This document shows positions 10,678-19,410 of a DNA stretch of 64,000 bases, piece after piece. How positions within the stretch are numbered: position 1 is the stretch's first letter; each line of letters starts with the position of its first letter. Origin of the DNA: Halorussus marinus (lineage in GTDB: Archaea > Halobacteriota > Halobacteria > Halobacteriales > Haladaptataceae); contig NZ_SBIV01000001.1 in assembly GCF_004765795.1 (NCBI RefSeq), positions 186,001 through 250,000 of the forward strand, written 5' to 3'. Position numbers and translations under genes: made by a program. The notes beneath the pieces are model-generated. The model ran no database searches. It was not told where the DNA came from and was given only the letters and a program-made list of their open reading frames with translations.

Positions 10678-11043
10678 CTACTTCGTCGCGATCCAGCCGC
10701 CGACTGCGCCGGCGAGCGCGCTCTCGACGCCCATCACGACCGCGACGAACAGCGCGAACAGGAAGACGCTCCCGCCGAGTATCGGCCCGAGCGGGCCGAG
10801 CCCCACCGCGCCGACCGCGCTGACGAGCGCGCCGAGGATCACCGCGAGGACGATTCCGCCGATCGAGCCGGCGAGCAGGCCGTGCCACGCGCCCCTCGCC
10901 CAGCCGCCGCCCGCGAGCACGCCCGCGACGAGGCCGCCGAACAGTCCCGCCGCGAGCTGGCCGACGCCCGGGAACAGCGCGCCGATCCCGCCGACTACCA
11001 GTTCGACGAGGAAACCGACCGCGACCGCGTACCAGTTTGTCAT
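10678..11043 (-). CDS. DUF5518 membrane protein
   Basis: 121 residues, glycine- and alanine-rich, with about four membrane segments (residues 5-25, 28-45, 52-80 and 85-115). Glycine-zipper-like repeats such as GLFGGLVAGVLAGGGW are present. This fits the haloarchaeal DUF5518 family; its function is unknown. It ends 15 bases from the ASCH gene frame and starts 43 bases after npdG, so the three may form a leftward operon headed by npdG. Confidence 0.75.
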   Translation of the reverse strand: MTNWYAVAVGFLVELVVGGIGALFPGVGQLAAGLFGGLVAGVLAGGGWARGAWHGLLAGSIGGIVLAVILGALVSAVGAVGLGPLGPILGGSVFLFALFVAVVMGVESALAGAVGGWIATK

Positions 11044-11086
11044 CTCGACCGTCGGTAGGTCCCGAAGCGAGATAAGGCTACTTGGG

Positions 11087-11755
11087 CTACTCGAAGGTCA
11101 CGCCCACGTCGTGCATCCCCTCGTTCTCCATCGCGATGTTGATCAGAAGCGGCGTCAGGCTCTCGACCTCGGCGGCGTTGGCCGCCGGCCCGGCCGACAG
11201 CGCTCGGAGTCCTTCGATCTGGTCGGCGAGGGTCCCGACCGTCTCGACGGCGTCCTCGTCGTCGCCCACCACGAGCGTGTCCAGATCGAGTTCGACGTCG
11301 AGGTTCGCGAGCCGGTCGGCCGAGAGATTGTGGAACGCCCCCACCACGGGCACGCCTTCGGGCGCGGTCTCGGCGACCAGTTCGGTGACCGAGCCGACTC
11401 CGGGCGGCTTGTAGTGAAAGCCCGACTCGTCGCGGTCCATCCCGACCGCGGGGCTCACCAGCGCGTCGGCGTCCCCGATCCGGTCGGCGACCGCCTCGAC
11501 CGTGTCCCGGACGTGATAGGCCGGCACCGCAAGCACCACCACGTCGGCGCGGTCGGCCGCCATCTCGTTGGCGAACCCCTTCACCTCGCGGTCGACGCCG
11601 CGGCTGTCGAGTTCCGTCACGTACTCGTCGGCCTTCTGGCGGGCCCGACCCGCGTCCCGAGACCCGATCAGGATCTCGTGGTCGGTGTCCTGAGCCCACC
11701 GCAACGCGAGGGCCTGTCCGATGTCGCCGGTCCCGCCGAGGAGTGCGATTCGCAT
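11087..11755 (-). CDS. npdG: NADPH-dependent F420 reductase
   Basis: 222 residues. The Rossmann motif GGTGDIGQALALRW is at the N-terminus, followed by ILIGSRDAGRARQKA, which reads the NADP phosphate (Ser-Arg). VVVLAVPAYHV and the F420-binding GAFHNLSADRL follow. The enzyme moves hydride between F420 and NADP in the cytoplasm. A TATA-like ACTTAATC is 27-34 bases upstream on the minus strand, giving a leaderless mRNA. The gene supplies F420H2 for enzymes such as the PPOX protein at 3.9 kb; that link is inference. Confidence 0.93.
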   Translation of the reverse strand: MRIALLGGTGDIGQALALRWAQDTDHEILIGSRDAGRARQKADEYVTELDSRGVDREVKGFANEMAADRADVVVLAVPAYHVRDTVEAVADRIGDADALVSPAVGMDRDESGFHYKPPGVGSVTELVAETAPEGVPVVGAFHNLSADRLANLDVELDLDTLVVGDDEDAVETVGTLADQIEGLRALSAGPAANAAEVESLTPLLINIAMENEGMHDVGVTFE

Positions 11756-11884
11756 ACCGGCTGTTCGGGCCGGGGACGGATTAAGTATTCCTCACCGCGG
11801 CGAGCGTTCCGACGCCCGCTCGGTCGGTCCGCGGGGACGGATACCACCTGTGTTCTCCGGGAACGACTCGTCGGCGGGCGATCG

Positions 11885-12793
11885 CTATTCGAACAGGTCG
11901 GGCAGGTCGTTGACCGAATCGACGACCGCCTCGGCGCCCGCCTCCTCGTACTTCCGGCGGCCCGCCTCGCCGGTGAGGCCGCCGGTCAGCACGCCCACGC
12001 CGTAGTAGTCCCGGTCGGGGTCGGCCTCGGCGGCGTTGCGCGCCGTCTTCACGTCGTCGAGGGTGTCGCCGACGAACACGACCGTCTCGACGCCGCCGGA
12101 CTCTCCCCGGTCGCTCGAAGCGCTCGCGGCGTCGGCCTCGAAGCGCTCGGCCAGCGTCACGAGGGCGTGCGGGTGGGGTTTGCCCCGCTCCCAGTCGTCC
12201 ATGGTGAACCGTCGGTCGTCGGGCACGTCGAGGTTCGCCCGGCGCTGGGCGATGTCGGCCTCGTCGGCGGGTCGGCCCGTGACGATCCCGAGCGGGTAGT
12301 CGGCCAGCGCGTCGAGGGTCGCCCGTTCGAGGATCACCGGCTCGTCGTGGATGAATCCCGGCGCGTCGATGTCGGGCTCCTCGCCCTCGATGTCGGCGTA
12401 CAGCTCAGCGCCGAGGTAGAGCTGTTGGAACACCGCCCGGAGCGCGTCGGTGTCCCAGTCGGCGCGAGCGCGCTCGCGGGCCGCCGACGGGAGGGCGTCG
12501 TCGACGACCGCCTCGGCGGCCGCGAGTCCGCCGCCGCGCGCTTCGATCCGGTCGGTGTACGCCTCGACGTCCATCGCCAGCCCCTCCCGGCCCGCGAGGA
12601 CGTAGAGGGCCGCGGCGTAGGTGAGTTCCCAGTCGTTGTTGAACCCGCCCGCGTCCTTGAACGCCTGCACGTCGGCCTTCTCGACGGTGTCGCCGTGGAC
12701 GCGCTCGATCGACTCCACGATCGCTCGCCGGTAGGAGTCGGCCACGTCTACGACCACGCCGTCGATGTCCAGTACGACCGCGTCTACCTGCAT
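11885..12793 (-). CDS. HAD-superfamily phosphatase (TIGR01548 type)
   Basis: 302 residues from the ATG at 12793. HAD motif I is [12 protein letters not shown], motif II is GIVTGRP (Thr), motif III is the lysine in GKPHPHAL, and motif IV is [10 protein letters not shown]. The large cap (about residues 20-160) matches the haloarchaeal subfamily TIGR01548, whose substrate is not established. A Ser/Gly-rich insert ([12 protein letters not shown]) sits before motif IV. There is no obvious operon partner. Confidence 0.85.
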   Translation of the reverse strand: MQVDAVVLDIDGVVVDVADSYRRAIVESIERVHGDTVEKADVQAFKDAGGFNNDWELTYAAALYVLAGREGLAMDVEAYTDRIEARGGGLAAAEAVVDDALPSAARERARADWDTDALRAVFQQLYLGAELYADIEGEEPDIDAPGFIHDEPVILERATLDALADYPLGIVTGRPADEADIAQRRANLDVPDDRRFTMDDWERGKPHPHALVTLAERFEADAASASSDRGESGGVETVVFVGDTLDDVKTARNAAEADPDRDYYGVGVLTGGLTGEAGRRKYEEAGAEAVVDSVNDLPDLFE

Positions 12794-12853
12794 GCGTGGC
12801 GGTTGTGAGCCGTCGGTCAAGGTTCTTCCGACGCCGGACGGCGGTCGCGGCGC

Positions 12854-13642
12854 TCACTCGCCGGACTCGCGGGCGCCTTTCACCTGCGCGACGTGGCTAA
12901 ACGTGACCAGTCCGAGCCCGCCGACGAGGTTCCCCGCCGTGACGACCGCGGTCGTCGCCGCCAGCGCCCCGAGTCCCACCTCCGCGCCCAGAAAGACGCC
13001 GAACAGGACGTGGAGCACGGTCACGATGACGTGGTCGAAGGGGCCGAGGGTCAACAGCACCCCGACGACGTACGCGAGCGCCATCCGACTCCCGACGGTG
13101 TCGACCGCCGAGAGCAGAAACGAGAGCAGGGCGACGAGCATCCCGCCGGTGAGCGCCTTCACGAACTCGGCGGCGGCCGTCCGGTGGACGATCTCGGCGC
13201 CCGTCGTTCGCAGGACCGCCGGCGCGCCCGACGGGAGCGCGCCCTCGACCGAGAGGAGATAGACGAACGGCGCGCCGCCGACGAGGTTGAACACGAAGGT
13301 GAGCGTCCACAGTCGGACGAGCGGGCCGGCCTGCCACGAGTCGGCCCGGTCGGCCACGTACGCGGTCGGGTCGAAGAAGTTCTCGCTGAACAGCTCGGTC
13401 CGGCCGACGACCAGAAACACGACGCCGACGCCGAACGCCAGCGCCCCCGCGACCTTCGCGGCCTCGCCGATCGCGGGCTCGACCGCGGCCTCGACGATCC
13501 CGAGCGCGACCATCCCGAACACGACGGTGAACCCCGCGATGAAGCTCGTCGAGATCAGTTCGAGCGCCGACTGGTCGAGTCGGCGCTCGCCCTCTTCGAC
13601 CGCCCGGTCGAAAATCTCCGACGGGTCTGGTGGGACGGACAC
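12854..13642 (-). CDS. Formate/nitrite transporter (FNT) family channel
   Basis: 262 residues from a GTG at 13642 (VSVPPDPSEIFDRAVEEGER), chosen because family sequence begins there and a T-rich box lies about 27 bases upstream; the ATG at 13696 is an alternative. Six hydrophobic helices are visible with FNT features: TSFIAGFTVVFGMVALG, TELFSENFF, and NLVGG in the fifth region and near the C-terminus (AGNLVGGLGL). FNT proteins are pentameric channels for formate, nitrite, lactate or hydrosulfide. The substrate here is not resolved. Confidence 0.9.
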   Translation of the reverse strand: MSVPPDPSEIFDRAVEEGERRLDQSALELISTSFIAGFTVVFGMVALGIVEAAVEPAIGEAAKVAGALAFGVGVVFLVVGRTELFSENFFDPTAYVADRADSWQAGPLVRLWTLTFVFNLVGGAPFVYLLSVEGALPSGAPAVLRTTGAEIVHRTAAAEFVKALTGGMLVALLSFLLSAVDTVGSRMALAYVVGVLLTLGPFDHVIVTVLHVLFGVFLGAEVGLGALAATTAVVTAGNLVGGLGLVTFSHVAQVKGARESGE

Positions 13643-13708
13643 GACAGTACGGGCGTCGGACGGGCTGAAAAGCGTTGTAGCCGGGAGCGCCGCCACCGGC
13701 GTCGGCGA

Positions 13709-14809
13709 CTACCCGAAGTAGTCGGCCAGCCGGTCGGCGGCCTCCTCGACGCGCGGGCTCACCAGCGCGAACCGGAGCCAGTCGGCCCGCGACTCGCCGA
13801 ACGCCTCGCCGGGCATCCCGGCGACGCCGGCGCCGTCGATGAGCGCCTCGACGTTCTCGATCGTGCCGGGGAACTCGGGGAACCGCGCCATCACGTAGAA
13901 CGCGCCGTCGGGACTGGAGTAGTCGGCGCCGGCCGCGTCGAGCGCGTCGGTGAACGTCTCGACGCGCTCTTCGAGGAGCTTGCGGTTGGCCTCGTAGTAG
14001 GCCGGGTCGGTGTTCCGGAGCGCCGCCAGGACCGCGTACTGGCCCGGCCGTGTCGTGGCGACGTTGGTCAGCATGTGACGGGTCTTGGCAACGTCGACGA
14101 GCGACTCGGGGAAGACGGCGTATCCGACCCGAAAGCCCGTGATGGCGAACGTCTTCGAGTAGGAGTTGGTGACCACGCGGTGGTCCGAATCGAACGCCAG
14201 CGCCGAGGTGAACTCCCCGGAGAAGTCGAAGTGGTCGTACACCTCGTCGCTGATCAGCAACGCGTCGTTGGCCTCGGCGATCGCCACCAGTTCGGCCATC
14301 GTGTCCTCGTCGTACACCGCGCCGGTCGGGTTGTTCGGCGTGTTGACGACGATGGCGGCCGTCTCCTCGCTGGCGGCCTCGCGCACGGCCGCGGGGTTGA
14401 GGGTGCCGTCCTCGGCGACCGGAACGTACCGGGCGCTCGCGCCCAGCATCGTCGTCTTGCCGGGGTAGTAGGGGTAGACGGGGTCGGTGAGCAGGAACTC
14501 CGAGCCCCGCTCGCGCTCCAGGGCGCGGGCCATCGCGAGGTAGTTGGCCTCGCCGCCGCCGTTGGTCACGACGATCTGGGACTGGTCGACGTTCCGGCGC
14601 TGGGCGATCTCCTCTCGAAGCTCGAACAGCCCCTCGCTCGGCGGGTACTGGAAGTCGGCGCCTCCGAGGTCGGCGTACTCGCGGAGGCCCTCGCTTATCG
14701 CGTCGGGCGACCCCCAGTCGGGGTTGCCGCTCACCATGTCCACGACGTCGCGATCGGCCTCGGCCGCGTACTGCATCACGCGGAAGAACAGCGGCGTGTC
14801 GTACTCCAT
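13709..14809 (-). CDS. PLP-dependent class I/II aminotransferase
   Basis: 366 residues from the ATG at 14809, with GGAG 5 bases before it; the longer frame to 15196 is antisense to the NTF2-like gene and is not used. Fold type I features: VSGNPDWGSP, TNGGGEANY, VNTPNNPTGAVYD, LISDEVYDHF and the PLP lysine in TNSYSKTFAITGFRVGY. The substrate-binding arginine is in RFALVS. This is an aspartate-aminotransferase-like enzyme; the amino donor is unknown. It could supply the aminotransferase step missing from the dap operon, but nothing in the sequence shows it. Confidence 0.88.
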   Translation of the reverse strand: MEYDTPLFFRVMQYAAEADRDVVDMVSGNPDWGSPDAISEGLREYADLGGADFQYPPSEGLFELREEIAQRRNVDQSQIVVTNGGGEANYLAMARALERERGSEFLLTDPVYPYYPGKTTMLGASARYVPVAEDGTLNPAAVREAASEETAAIVVNTPNNPTGAVYDEDTMAELVAIAEANDALLISDEVYDHFDFSGEFTSALAFDSDHRVVTNSYSKTFAITGFRVGYAVFPESLVDVAKTRHMLTNVATTRPGQYAVLAALRNTDPAYYEANRKLLEERVETFTDALDAAGADYSSPDGAFYVMARFPEFPGTIENVEALIDGAGVAGMPGEAFGESRADWLRFALVSPRVEEAADRLADYFG

Positions 14810-14902
14810 ACAGGCTCCTCGGACGCCGAGCAAGTCTTTCTTTCGCTCGGTCCGGCTTGCCACTTCCGTAAGCGACTCCCCGCCGCCGTCCGATCTCCCG
14901 GT

Positions 14903-15259
14903 ATGGCAACTGCCGACCCGCAAGTCGTTCGGGACTACTACGACCACGTAGACGAGGAAGACTACGAGGCGGTGTTCGCGCTGTTCGCCGACGACGTGAC
15001 CTACGAGCGGCCCGGTCAGGCGTCGCTCGACGGGATCGAGGCGTTCCGGGAGTTCTACCTCGAAGACCGGCCCCTCGACGACGGGAGCCACGAGGTCCAC
15101 GACCTCGCGGTCGACGGCGACACGGTCGCCGTCCGGGGCAGTTTCACCGGCGAACAGGACGGCGAGGCGGTGTCGTTCGGGTTCGCGGACTTCCACCGGT
15201 TCGACGGGGAGGGCCGGATCGCCGAGCGGTGGACCTACACCGACCGTGACGCGGTTTGA
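14903..15259 (+). CDS. NTF2-like (SnoaL-type) protein
   Basis: 118 residues starting MATADPQVVRDYYDHVDEED. The single NTF2-like domain shows FALFADDVTYERPGQASLDG, FREFYLEDR and the final strands FADFHRFDGEGRIAERWTY. Such proteins are small hydrolases, isomerases or binding domains; no catalytic set can be assigned. It is divergent from the aminotransferase, and the stop codon is followed at once by an array of hairpins containing element copy E. Confidence 0.8.
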   Translation: MATADPQVVRDYYDHVDEEDYEAVFALFADDVTYERPGQASLDGIEAFREFYLEDRPLDDGSHEVHDLAVDGDTVAVRGSFTGEQDGEAVSFGFADFHRFDGEGRIAERWTYTDRDAV

Positions 15260-15264
15260 ACCGC

Positions 15265-15386
15265 GACGTTTTTGACGGGGTTCGAGCGCGCGAAGCGAGC
15301 GAGGACCCCGCCAAAACGTCGACGAAAAAGCCGACGGCGAGGCCGCAGGCCGAGCCGTCGGGGAACCGCCTCGCTACGCTCGGCGG
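15265..15386. repeat. Hairpin array with dispersed-element core (copy E)
   Basis: Three inverted repeats in a row: 15265-15281 with 15305-15320 (GACGTTTTTGACGGGGT against ACCCCGCCAAAACGTC, two differences), 15330-15338 with 15354-15361 (GCCGACGGC/GCCGTCGG), and 15366-15370 with 15382-15386 (CCGCC/GGCGG). The stretch 15309-15329 (cgccaaaacgtcgacgaaaaa) matches the core of the element seen at 19.3, 20.7, 51.55 and 62.65 kb. It sits between two rightward genes and may end transcription of the first. Confidence 0.55.
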
Positions 15387-15439
15387 AGACGGCCGGCCCG
15401 ATCCAGCCGCCGGCGCCGGCGACTGCCCCTTCGCGGGGA

Positions 15440-15447
15440 CTTACGTA
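15440..15447 (+). promoter_or_regulatory. TATA-like box for the HypE-like gene
   Basis: ACTTACGTA-type sequence about 22-29 bases before the ATG at 15469, fitting a leaderless transcript. Confidence 0.45.
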
Positions 15448-15468
15448 CCCGGCCCTCTCAGCACGACT

Positions 15469-16428
15469 ATGGTCGGCAAACTCGACCCCGACGACCTGGC
15501 GGCCTTCGTCCTCTCGCGGACGGGCGCGCCCGACGACGACGTGGAGATGGGCCCGGCGTACGGCGAGGACGCCGCCGCGATCCGGTTCGGCGACCGACTG
15601 CTGGTCGCCAGCTCCGACCCCCTCTCGCTGGCCCGCGAGCGCCTCGGAACGCTGGCGGTCAACGTCGCGTGCAACGACGTGGCCGCCTGCGGCGCGGACC
15701 CCCGGTGGCTCACGAACGTCGTCTTCCTCCCCGACGACGACCCCGAGACTCTCGACGTGCTCACCGACCAGATCGACGCCGAAGCCCGGGAGCTCGGCGT
15801 CTCGATCGTCGGCGGCCACTCGGAGTACGTCCCCGCGCTCGACCGGCCGATGGTGTCGATGACCGCGCTCGGGGCCGCCGACGCGTACGTCCCGACCGGC
15901 GGCGTCGACCCGGGCGATCGCGTCCTGCTGACCAAGGGCGCGGGGATCGAGGGGACCGCGATCCTCGCGACCGACTTCCGCGAGGCGACCGGCGCCGACG
16001 CGGCGACGCTCCGGCGGGCCGAGGGCTTCTTCGAGGAGATCAGCGTCGTCCCCGAGGCCGCCGCCCTCCGGGGGACCGCCACCGCGATGCACGACCCGAC
16101 CGAAGGCGGCCTGCTCGCCGGGGCCGTCGAGATGGCGACCGCCTCGGGCGTCCGGATCGACGTCGACCGCGACGCGGTGCCGGTCCGCGAGGAGACCGCC
16201 GCGCTCTGCGCGACGATGGACGTCGATCCCCTCCGGATTTTCGGCTCCGGGGCGCTGTTGGCCGCGGTCCCCGAGGAAGCGGTTGACGACGCGCTCGCGG
16301 CGCTCGACGACGCGGGCGTCGCGGCCAGCGAGATCGGCGTCGCGCGCGAAACTGACGCTCCGGGCGTCGACCTCGACGGCGAACGCGTCGGGAGCGTCCG
16401 CGACGACCTCTACGACCTCTGGGAGTAG
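15469..16428 (+). CDS. HypE-like/AIR synthase-related protein
   Basis: 319 residues from the ATG at 15469. The PurM-like fold is visible: MGPAYGEDAAAIRFGDRLLV, the metal/ATP region VACNDVAACGADPRWL, GGHSEYVPALDRPM and the C-terminal-domain marker MHDPTEGGLLAGAVEMA. The closest group is the archaeal HypE-like family (COG1973/COG0309). The protein ends LYDLWE without the Pro-Arg-Ile-Cys tail of true HypE, so it probably does not carry the thiocyanate used in hydrogenase maturation. Its role is unknown; it likely binds ATP. Confidence 0.82.
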   Translation: MVGKLDPDDLAAFVLSRTGAPDDDVEMGPAYGEDAAAIRFGDRLLVASSDPLSLARERLGTLAVNVACNDVAACGADPRWLTNVVFLPDDDPETLDVLTDQIDAEARELGVSIVGGHSEYVPALDRPMVSMTALGAADAYVPTGGVDPGDRVLLTKGAGIEGTAILATDFREATGADAATLRRAEGFFEEISVVPEAAALRGTATAMHDPTEGGLLAGAVEMATASGVRIDVDRDAVPVREETAALCATMDVDPLRIFGSGALLAAVPEEAVDDALAALDDAGVAASEIGVARETDAPGVDLDGERVGSVRDDLYDLWE

Positions 16429-16457
16429 CCGAACGGCGAACGTTTACTCGTAATAGA

Positions 16458-16469
16458 ATAAATCTTTTA
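16458..16469 (+). promoter_or_regulatory. TATA region for gdh
   Basis: ATAAATCTTTTA lies 25-36 bases before the gdh ATG at 16494, within an AT-rich pocket from 16443. It supports a leaderless or nearly leaderless mRNA. Confidence 0.55.
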
Positions 16470-16493
16470 CCGGCCGGGTTCCAACTGCTATCC

Positions 16494-17564
16494 ATGCACG
16501 CTGTCGTCATCCGCCGCGGCGAAAGCGCCCCCGCGGTCGTCGAGAAGCCCCGTCCGAGCCCCTCGGCGGGCGAGGCGCTCGTCCGGACCCTGCGGGTGGG
16601 CGTCGACGGGACCGACCACGAGGTCATCGAGGGCCGCCACGGCGGGGTCCCCGAGGGCGAGGACCACCTCGTCCTCGGCCACGAGGCGGTCGGCGTCGTC
16701 GCCGAGCCGAACGACACCGACTTCGAGGAGGGCGATGTCGTCGTCCCGACGGTCCGACGGCCCCCGCCCGAGGGGTCGAACGAGTACTTCGAGCGCGGCG
16801 AGCCCGACATGGCCCCGCCCGAGGCCTGCGTCGAGCGCGGCATCGACGGCGCTCACGGCTTCATGGCCGAGTACTTCGCGAGCCCGGCCGAGTACCTCGT
16901 CCCGATGCCCGACTCGTACGCCGAGTGGGGCTTTCTGATCGAGCCCATCAGCATCTCCGAGAAGGCGATCGCACACGCCGCGGCCTCGCGGTCGGCGTTC
17001 GACTGGACCCCCGAGTCGGGACTGGTGCTCGGCAACGGGAGCCTCGGACTGCTCACCCTCGCCATGCTCGACCAGCGCGGGTACGACCGCATCTACTGTC
17101 TCGGCCGGCGCGACCGCCCCGACCCGACGATCGACGTCATCGAAGCGCTCGGCGGGACGTACGTCGACTCCCGGGAGACGCCGGTCTCGGAGATCTCGGC
17201 GGCCCACGAGCCGATGGACTTCGTCTACGAGGCGACGGGGTACGCGAAACACGCCTTCGAGTGCGTCCAAGCGCTCGCGTCCGGCGGGGTCGCGGCCCTG
17301 CTCGGGGTCCCCGAGCCGTGGCGCTTCGAGGTCGACGGCGGGCGCCTCCACAAGGAGCTTGTGATGCACAACAAGGCGGTCGTCGGGAGCGTCAACTCCA
17401 ACCGCGAGCAGTTCGCCGCCGCGGTCGAAACGCTCGCGGAGTTGCCCGAGTGGTTCCTCGAAGACCTCGTTACCGGCGTCTACGACCTCGACGAGTACGA
17501 GACCGCGTTCGAGGACCACGACGAAACGACAATAAAGACCGCCGTCCAATTCGATCAGATATGA
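16494..17564 (+). CDS. gdh: Glucose 1-dehydrogenase
   Basis: 356 residues, the family length. It oxidises glucose to gluconolactone with NAD(P), the first step of the semi-phosphorylative Entner-Doudoroff route. The catalytic zinc ligands of the Haloferax enzyme are all in place: Asp38 (GVDGTDHE), His63 (LGHEAVG) and Glu150 (LIEPIS). The Rossmann loop is LGNGSLGLLTLAM, followed by GRRDRPDPT, which suits NADP. The stop codon overlaps the gfcR start (ATGA), so the two are translated together. Confidence 0.93.
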   Translation: MHAVVIRRGESAPAVVEKPRPSPSAGEALVRTLRVGVDGTDHEVIEGRHGGVPEGEDHLVLGHEAVGVVAEPNDTDFEEGDVVVPTVRRPPPEGSNEYFERGEPDMAPPEACVERGIDGAHGFMAEYFASPAEYLVPMPDSYAEWGFLIEPISISEKAIAHAAASRSAFDWTPESGLVLGNGSLGLLTLAMLDQRGYDRIYCLGRRDRPDPTIDVIEALGGTYVDSRETPVSEISAAHEPMDFVYEATGYAKHAFECVQALASGGVAALLGVPEPWRFEVDGGRLHKELVMHNKAVVGSVNSNREQFAAAVETLAELPEWFLEDLVTGVYDLDEYETAFEDHDETTIKTAVQFDQI

Positions 17565-18211
17565 AGAACATCGACGACCTCATCGAGAGCGCGGCGGAGC
17601 TGGCCCAGCAGGGGCTGTCGAAGGGCGAGATCGCCGACGAGCTCAACGTCTCGCGAGAGACCGCGAGCTGGCTGGTCGAGCGAAGCGGGGGCGCGGACGG
17701 CGCCCGATCGGTGTCCGAGCCCGGCCCCGCCGCGGGCGGCGGCCCGCACGACATCCACGTCGACTGGTCGGCGCTGGGTCGGGACAGCGCCCGGCTCCAC
17801 CACGCCGCGGCCGCGATGGCCGATCTGCTCGCCAAGCAGGGCGAGGAGATCGATCTCACCATCGGCGTCGAGAAGGCGGGCGCGCCGCTCGCCACGTCGG
17901 TCGCGCGCGAACTCGACACGGACCTCGGGACCTACGCGCCCCGCAAACACCAGTGGGAGGAGGGCGACATAGACGACCTCGGGGGCACCTTCTCCCGGAA
18001 CTTCGCCCAGATCCGCGATCGGGAGTGTTACGTGGTCGACGACACCATCACCAGCGGCACGACGATGACCGAGACCGTCGAGGCGATCCGCCAGGAGGGC
18101 GGCGAGCCGGTGGCGTGCTGTGTCCTCGTCGACAAGCAGGGCGTCGACGAGATCGAGGGCGTGCCGGTCCACTCGCTCATCAACGTCGTCCGGGTGGGCA
18201 ACGACGACTGA
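17561..18211 (+). CDS. gfcR: GfcR, phosphoribosyltransferase-like regulator of sugar metabolism
   Basis: 216 residues. The N-terminus is a helix-turn-helix (GLSKGEIADELNVSRETASW). After a flexible Gly/Pro linker (about residues 48-62) comes a type I phosphoribosyltransferase domain with PRPP loop YVVDDTITSGTTMTE. These proteins were once called orotate phosphoribosyltransferase-like; in haloarchaea GfcR activates glycolytic genes and is thought to sense a sugar intermediate. Its placement directly after gdh fits. An AT-rich aataaag 20-30 bases before the ATG, inside gdh, could give it a second promoter. Confidence 0.9.
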   Translation: MKNIDDLIESAAELAQQGLSKGEIADELNVSRETASWLVERSGGADGARSVSEPGPAAGGGPHDIHVDWSALGRDSARLHHAAAAMADLLAKQGEEIDLTIGVEKAGAPLATSVARELDTDLGTYAPRKHQWEEGDIDDLGGTFSRNFAQIRDRECYVVDDTITSGTTMTETVEAIRQEGGEPVACCVLVDKQGVDEIEGVPVHSLINVVRVGNDD

Positions 18212-18251
18212 CGTCGCAACTTCTTTCCACGCCGGGCACCTATCGGAGCGC

Positions 18252-18593
18252 ATGACGTTCCAACCCGAGAGCGACCTGACCGACGAAGAGGTCCGCGAGC
18301 GCGTCGACTCGGCGATCGCCGACAACGACGTGGTGCTGTTCATGAAGGGCAACGAGCTGATGCCCCAGTGTGGCTACTCCCAGAAGGCCCTGGAGCTCAT
18401 CTCGGCCCACCGCGACGACTACGAGACCGTCGACGTGCTCGAGGCGCTCGACGCCTATCGGGCGGCCCTCGAAGACCACAGTGGGTGGGAGACGATCCCC
18501 CAGACGTTCGTCGACGGGGAGTTCGTCGGCGGGAGCGACGTGCTGGCCGAACTCGACGAGCGCGGCGAACTCGCGGCGGAGCTGTCGGCGTAA
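18252..18593 (+). CDS. Monothiol glutaredoxin (CGYS type)
   Basis: 113 residues. The active site is MPQCGYSQKALELI, the monothiol C-G-[FY]-S form, preceded by VVLFMKGNE and followed by WETIPQTFVDGEFVGGSDVL with the cis-proline and the glutathione-binding GG. This is the Grx4/Grx5-like class linked to Fe-S cluster transfer; haloarchaea use other thiols instead of glutathione, so the partner is unclear. The gene has its own start 40 bases after gfcR and could be in the same transcript. Confidence 0.88.
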   Translation: MTFQPESDLTDEEVRERVDSAIADNDVVLFMKGNELMPQCGYSQKALELISAHRDDYETVDVLEALDAYRAALEDHSGWETIPQTFVDGEFVGGSDVLAELDERGELAAELSA

Positions 18594-18701
18594 GTGTTTT
18601 TACGTGATCCAGAAACGGGACCAAAAGAGTAGCTCATATATGTTCGGACCACCTACATACCCGCGTACCGCGTTGTCAGCCGGGAACCTTCAGTACTACA
18701 A

Positions 18702-19283
18702 ATGACGGGGCAAGTATATCGACTTCACTCGACGCTCGAACTGCCGCTAGAAACCGTATACGACTACTTCGAGGAGGACCCGGACCTCCCGCCCGAGATC
18801 GCGAGCGTCGACATCACGCGGCGCAAGAACACGCTGATCATCAGCGCCGTCGCGGACGACGAGACCATCAGCAAGTACACGCCGACCGCACAGCTCAAGG
18901 CCAGCATCTCCGAGACCCGCGTCTACACCGAGGAAGAACAGGAGCTTCGAAACGGGCCCCGATGGAACGACGACCTCGACGAAGACGAGGAAGATCAGGA
19001 ACCGCTCGGCGAACTCATCGAGGTCGCGGCGTTCAAGGGCGACCGCGAGACCGTCCTCCAGAACACCGCGGTCCAGTACCCGATGTTCCTCGTGCTCTGT
19101 GACCTCGCGCGCCAGGCCGAGAAGGGCACCCTCACCGCGATCACCGAGGTCGACGGCGAACTTCAGGCGACCCGGATCGTCGACGGCGAGGACCGTCCGG
19201 CCTCCATCGAGGTCGTCGAAGGCCCCAACGCGAACTCCTCGGGCGACAGCGGCGTCAACTGGCGGGACAACGAGTTCATCTAA
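18702..19283 (+). CDS. Conserved haloarchaeal hypothetical protein (DUF7110-like)
   Basis: 193 residues, acidic, soluble, with no membrane segment. It starts MTGQVYRLHSTLELPLETVY and has a central acidic linker (DDLDEDEEDQEP) between two domains: residues 1-75 with alternating strands, and 100-165 with FLVLCDLARQAEKGTLTAI. The tail is polar (NSSGDSGVNWRDNEFI). I think it belongs to a haloarchaea-only family (possibly DUF7110), but the function is unknown. Copy A of the dispersed element starts 16 bases after the stop. Confidence 0.65.
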   Translation: MTGQVYRLHSTLELPLETVYDYFEEDPDLPPEIASVDITRRKNTLIISAVADDETISKYTPTAQLKASISETRVYTEEEQELRNGPRWNDDLDEDEEDQEPLGELIEVAAFKGDRETVLQNTAVQYPMFLVLCDLARQAEKGTLTAITEVDGELQATRIVDGEDRPASIEVVEGPNANSSGDSGVNWRDNEFI

Positions 19284-19299
19284 GACGACCTTTTATTGG

Positions 19300-19344
19300 G
19301 GGCGGCGCATGAACGCGCCGCCCTTGCAAAAGCTCGATCAAAAA
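19300..19344 (+). repeat. Dispersed intergenic element, copy A
   Basis: Perfect 9-base hairpin GGGCGGCGC/GCGCCGCCC (19300-19308, 19315-19323) with a 6-base loop, followed at once by the core TTGCAAAAGCTCGATCAAAAA (19324-19344). Further short GC inverted repeats continue to about 19385. It lies just downstream of the rightward gene at 18702. Confidence 0.65.
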
Positions 19345-19410
19345 CCGGCGCTTCTCTCGCCGTTCGCTCGCGGTAGAGCGGCTTCCGACAACTGCACCGC
19401 TCAGTACTAC

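Noticed and set aside
12893-15259. Long rightward ORF of 788 codons
   Set aside because: All but the last 119 codons are antisense to the FNT and aminotransferase genes and have the Arg/Gly/Asp-rich make-up of a GC-rich shadow frame. Only the NTF2-like end (from 14903) is real.
15281-15310. tRNA-like ggttcgag motif
   Set aside because: The rest of a cloverleaf (acceptor stem, anticodon arm) is absent; the motif is part of a hairpin array.
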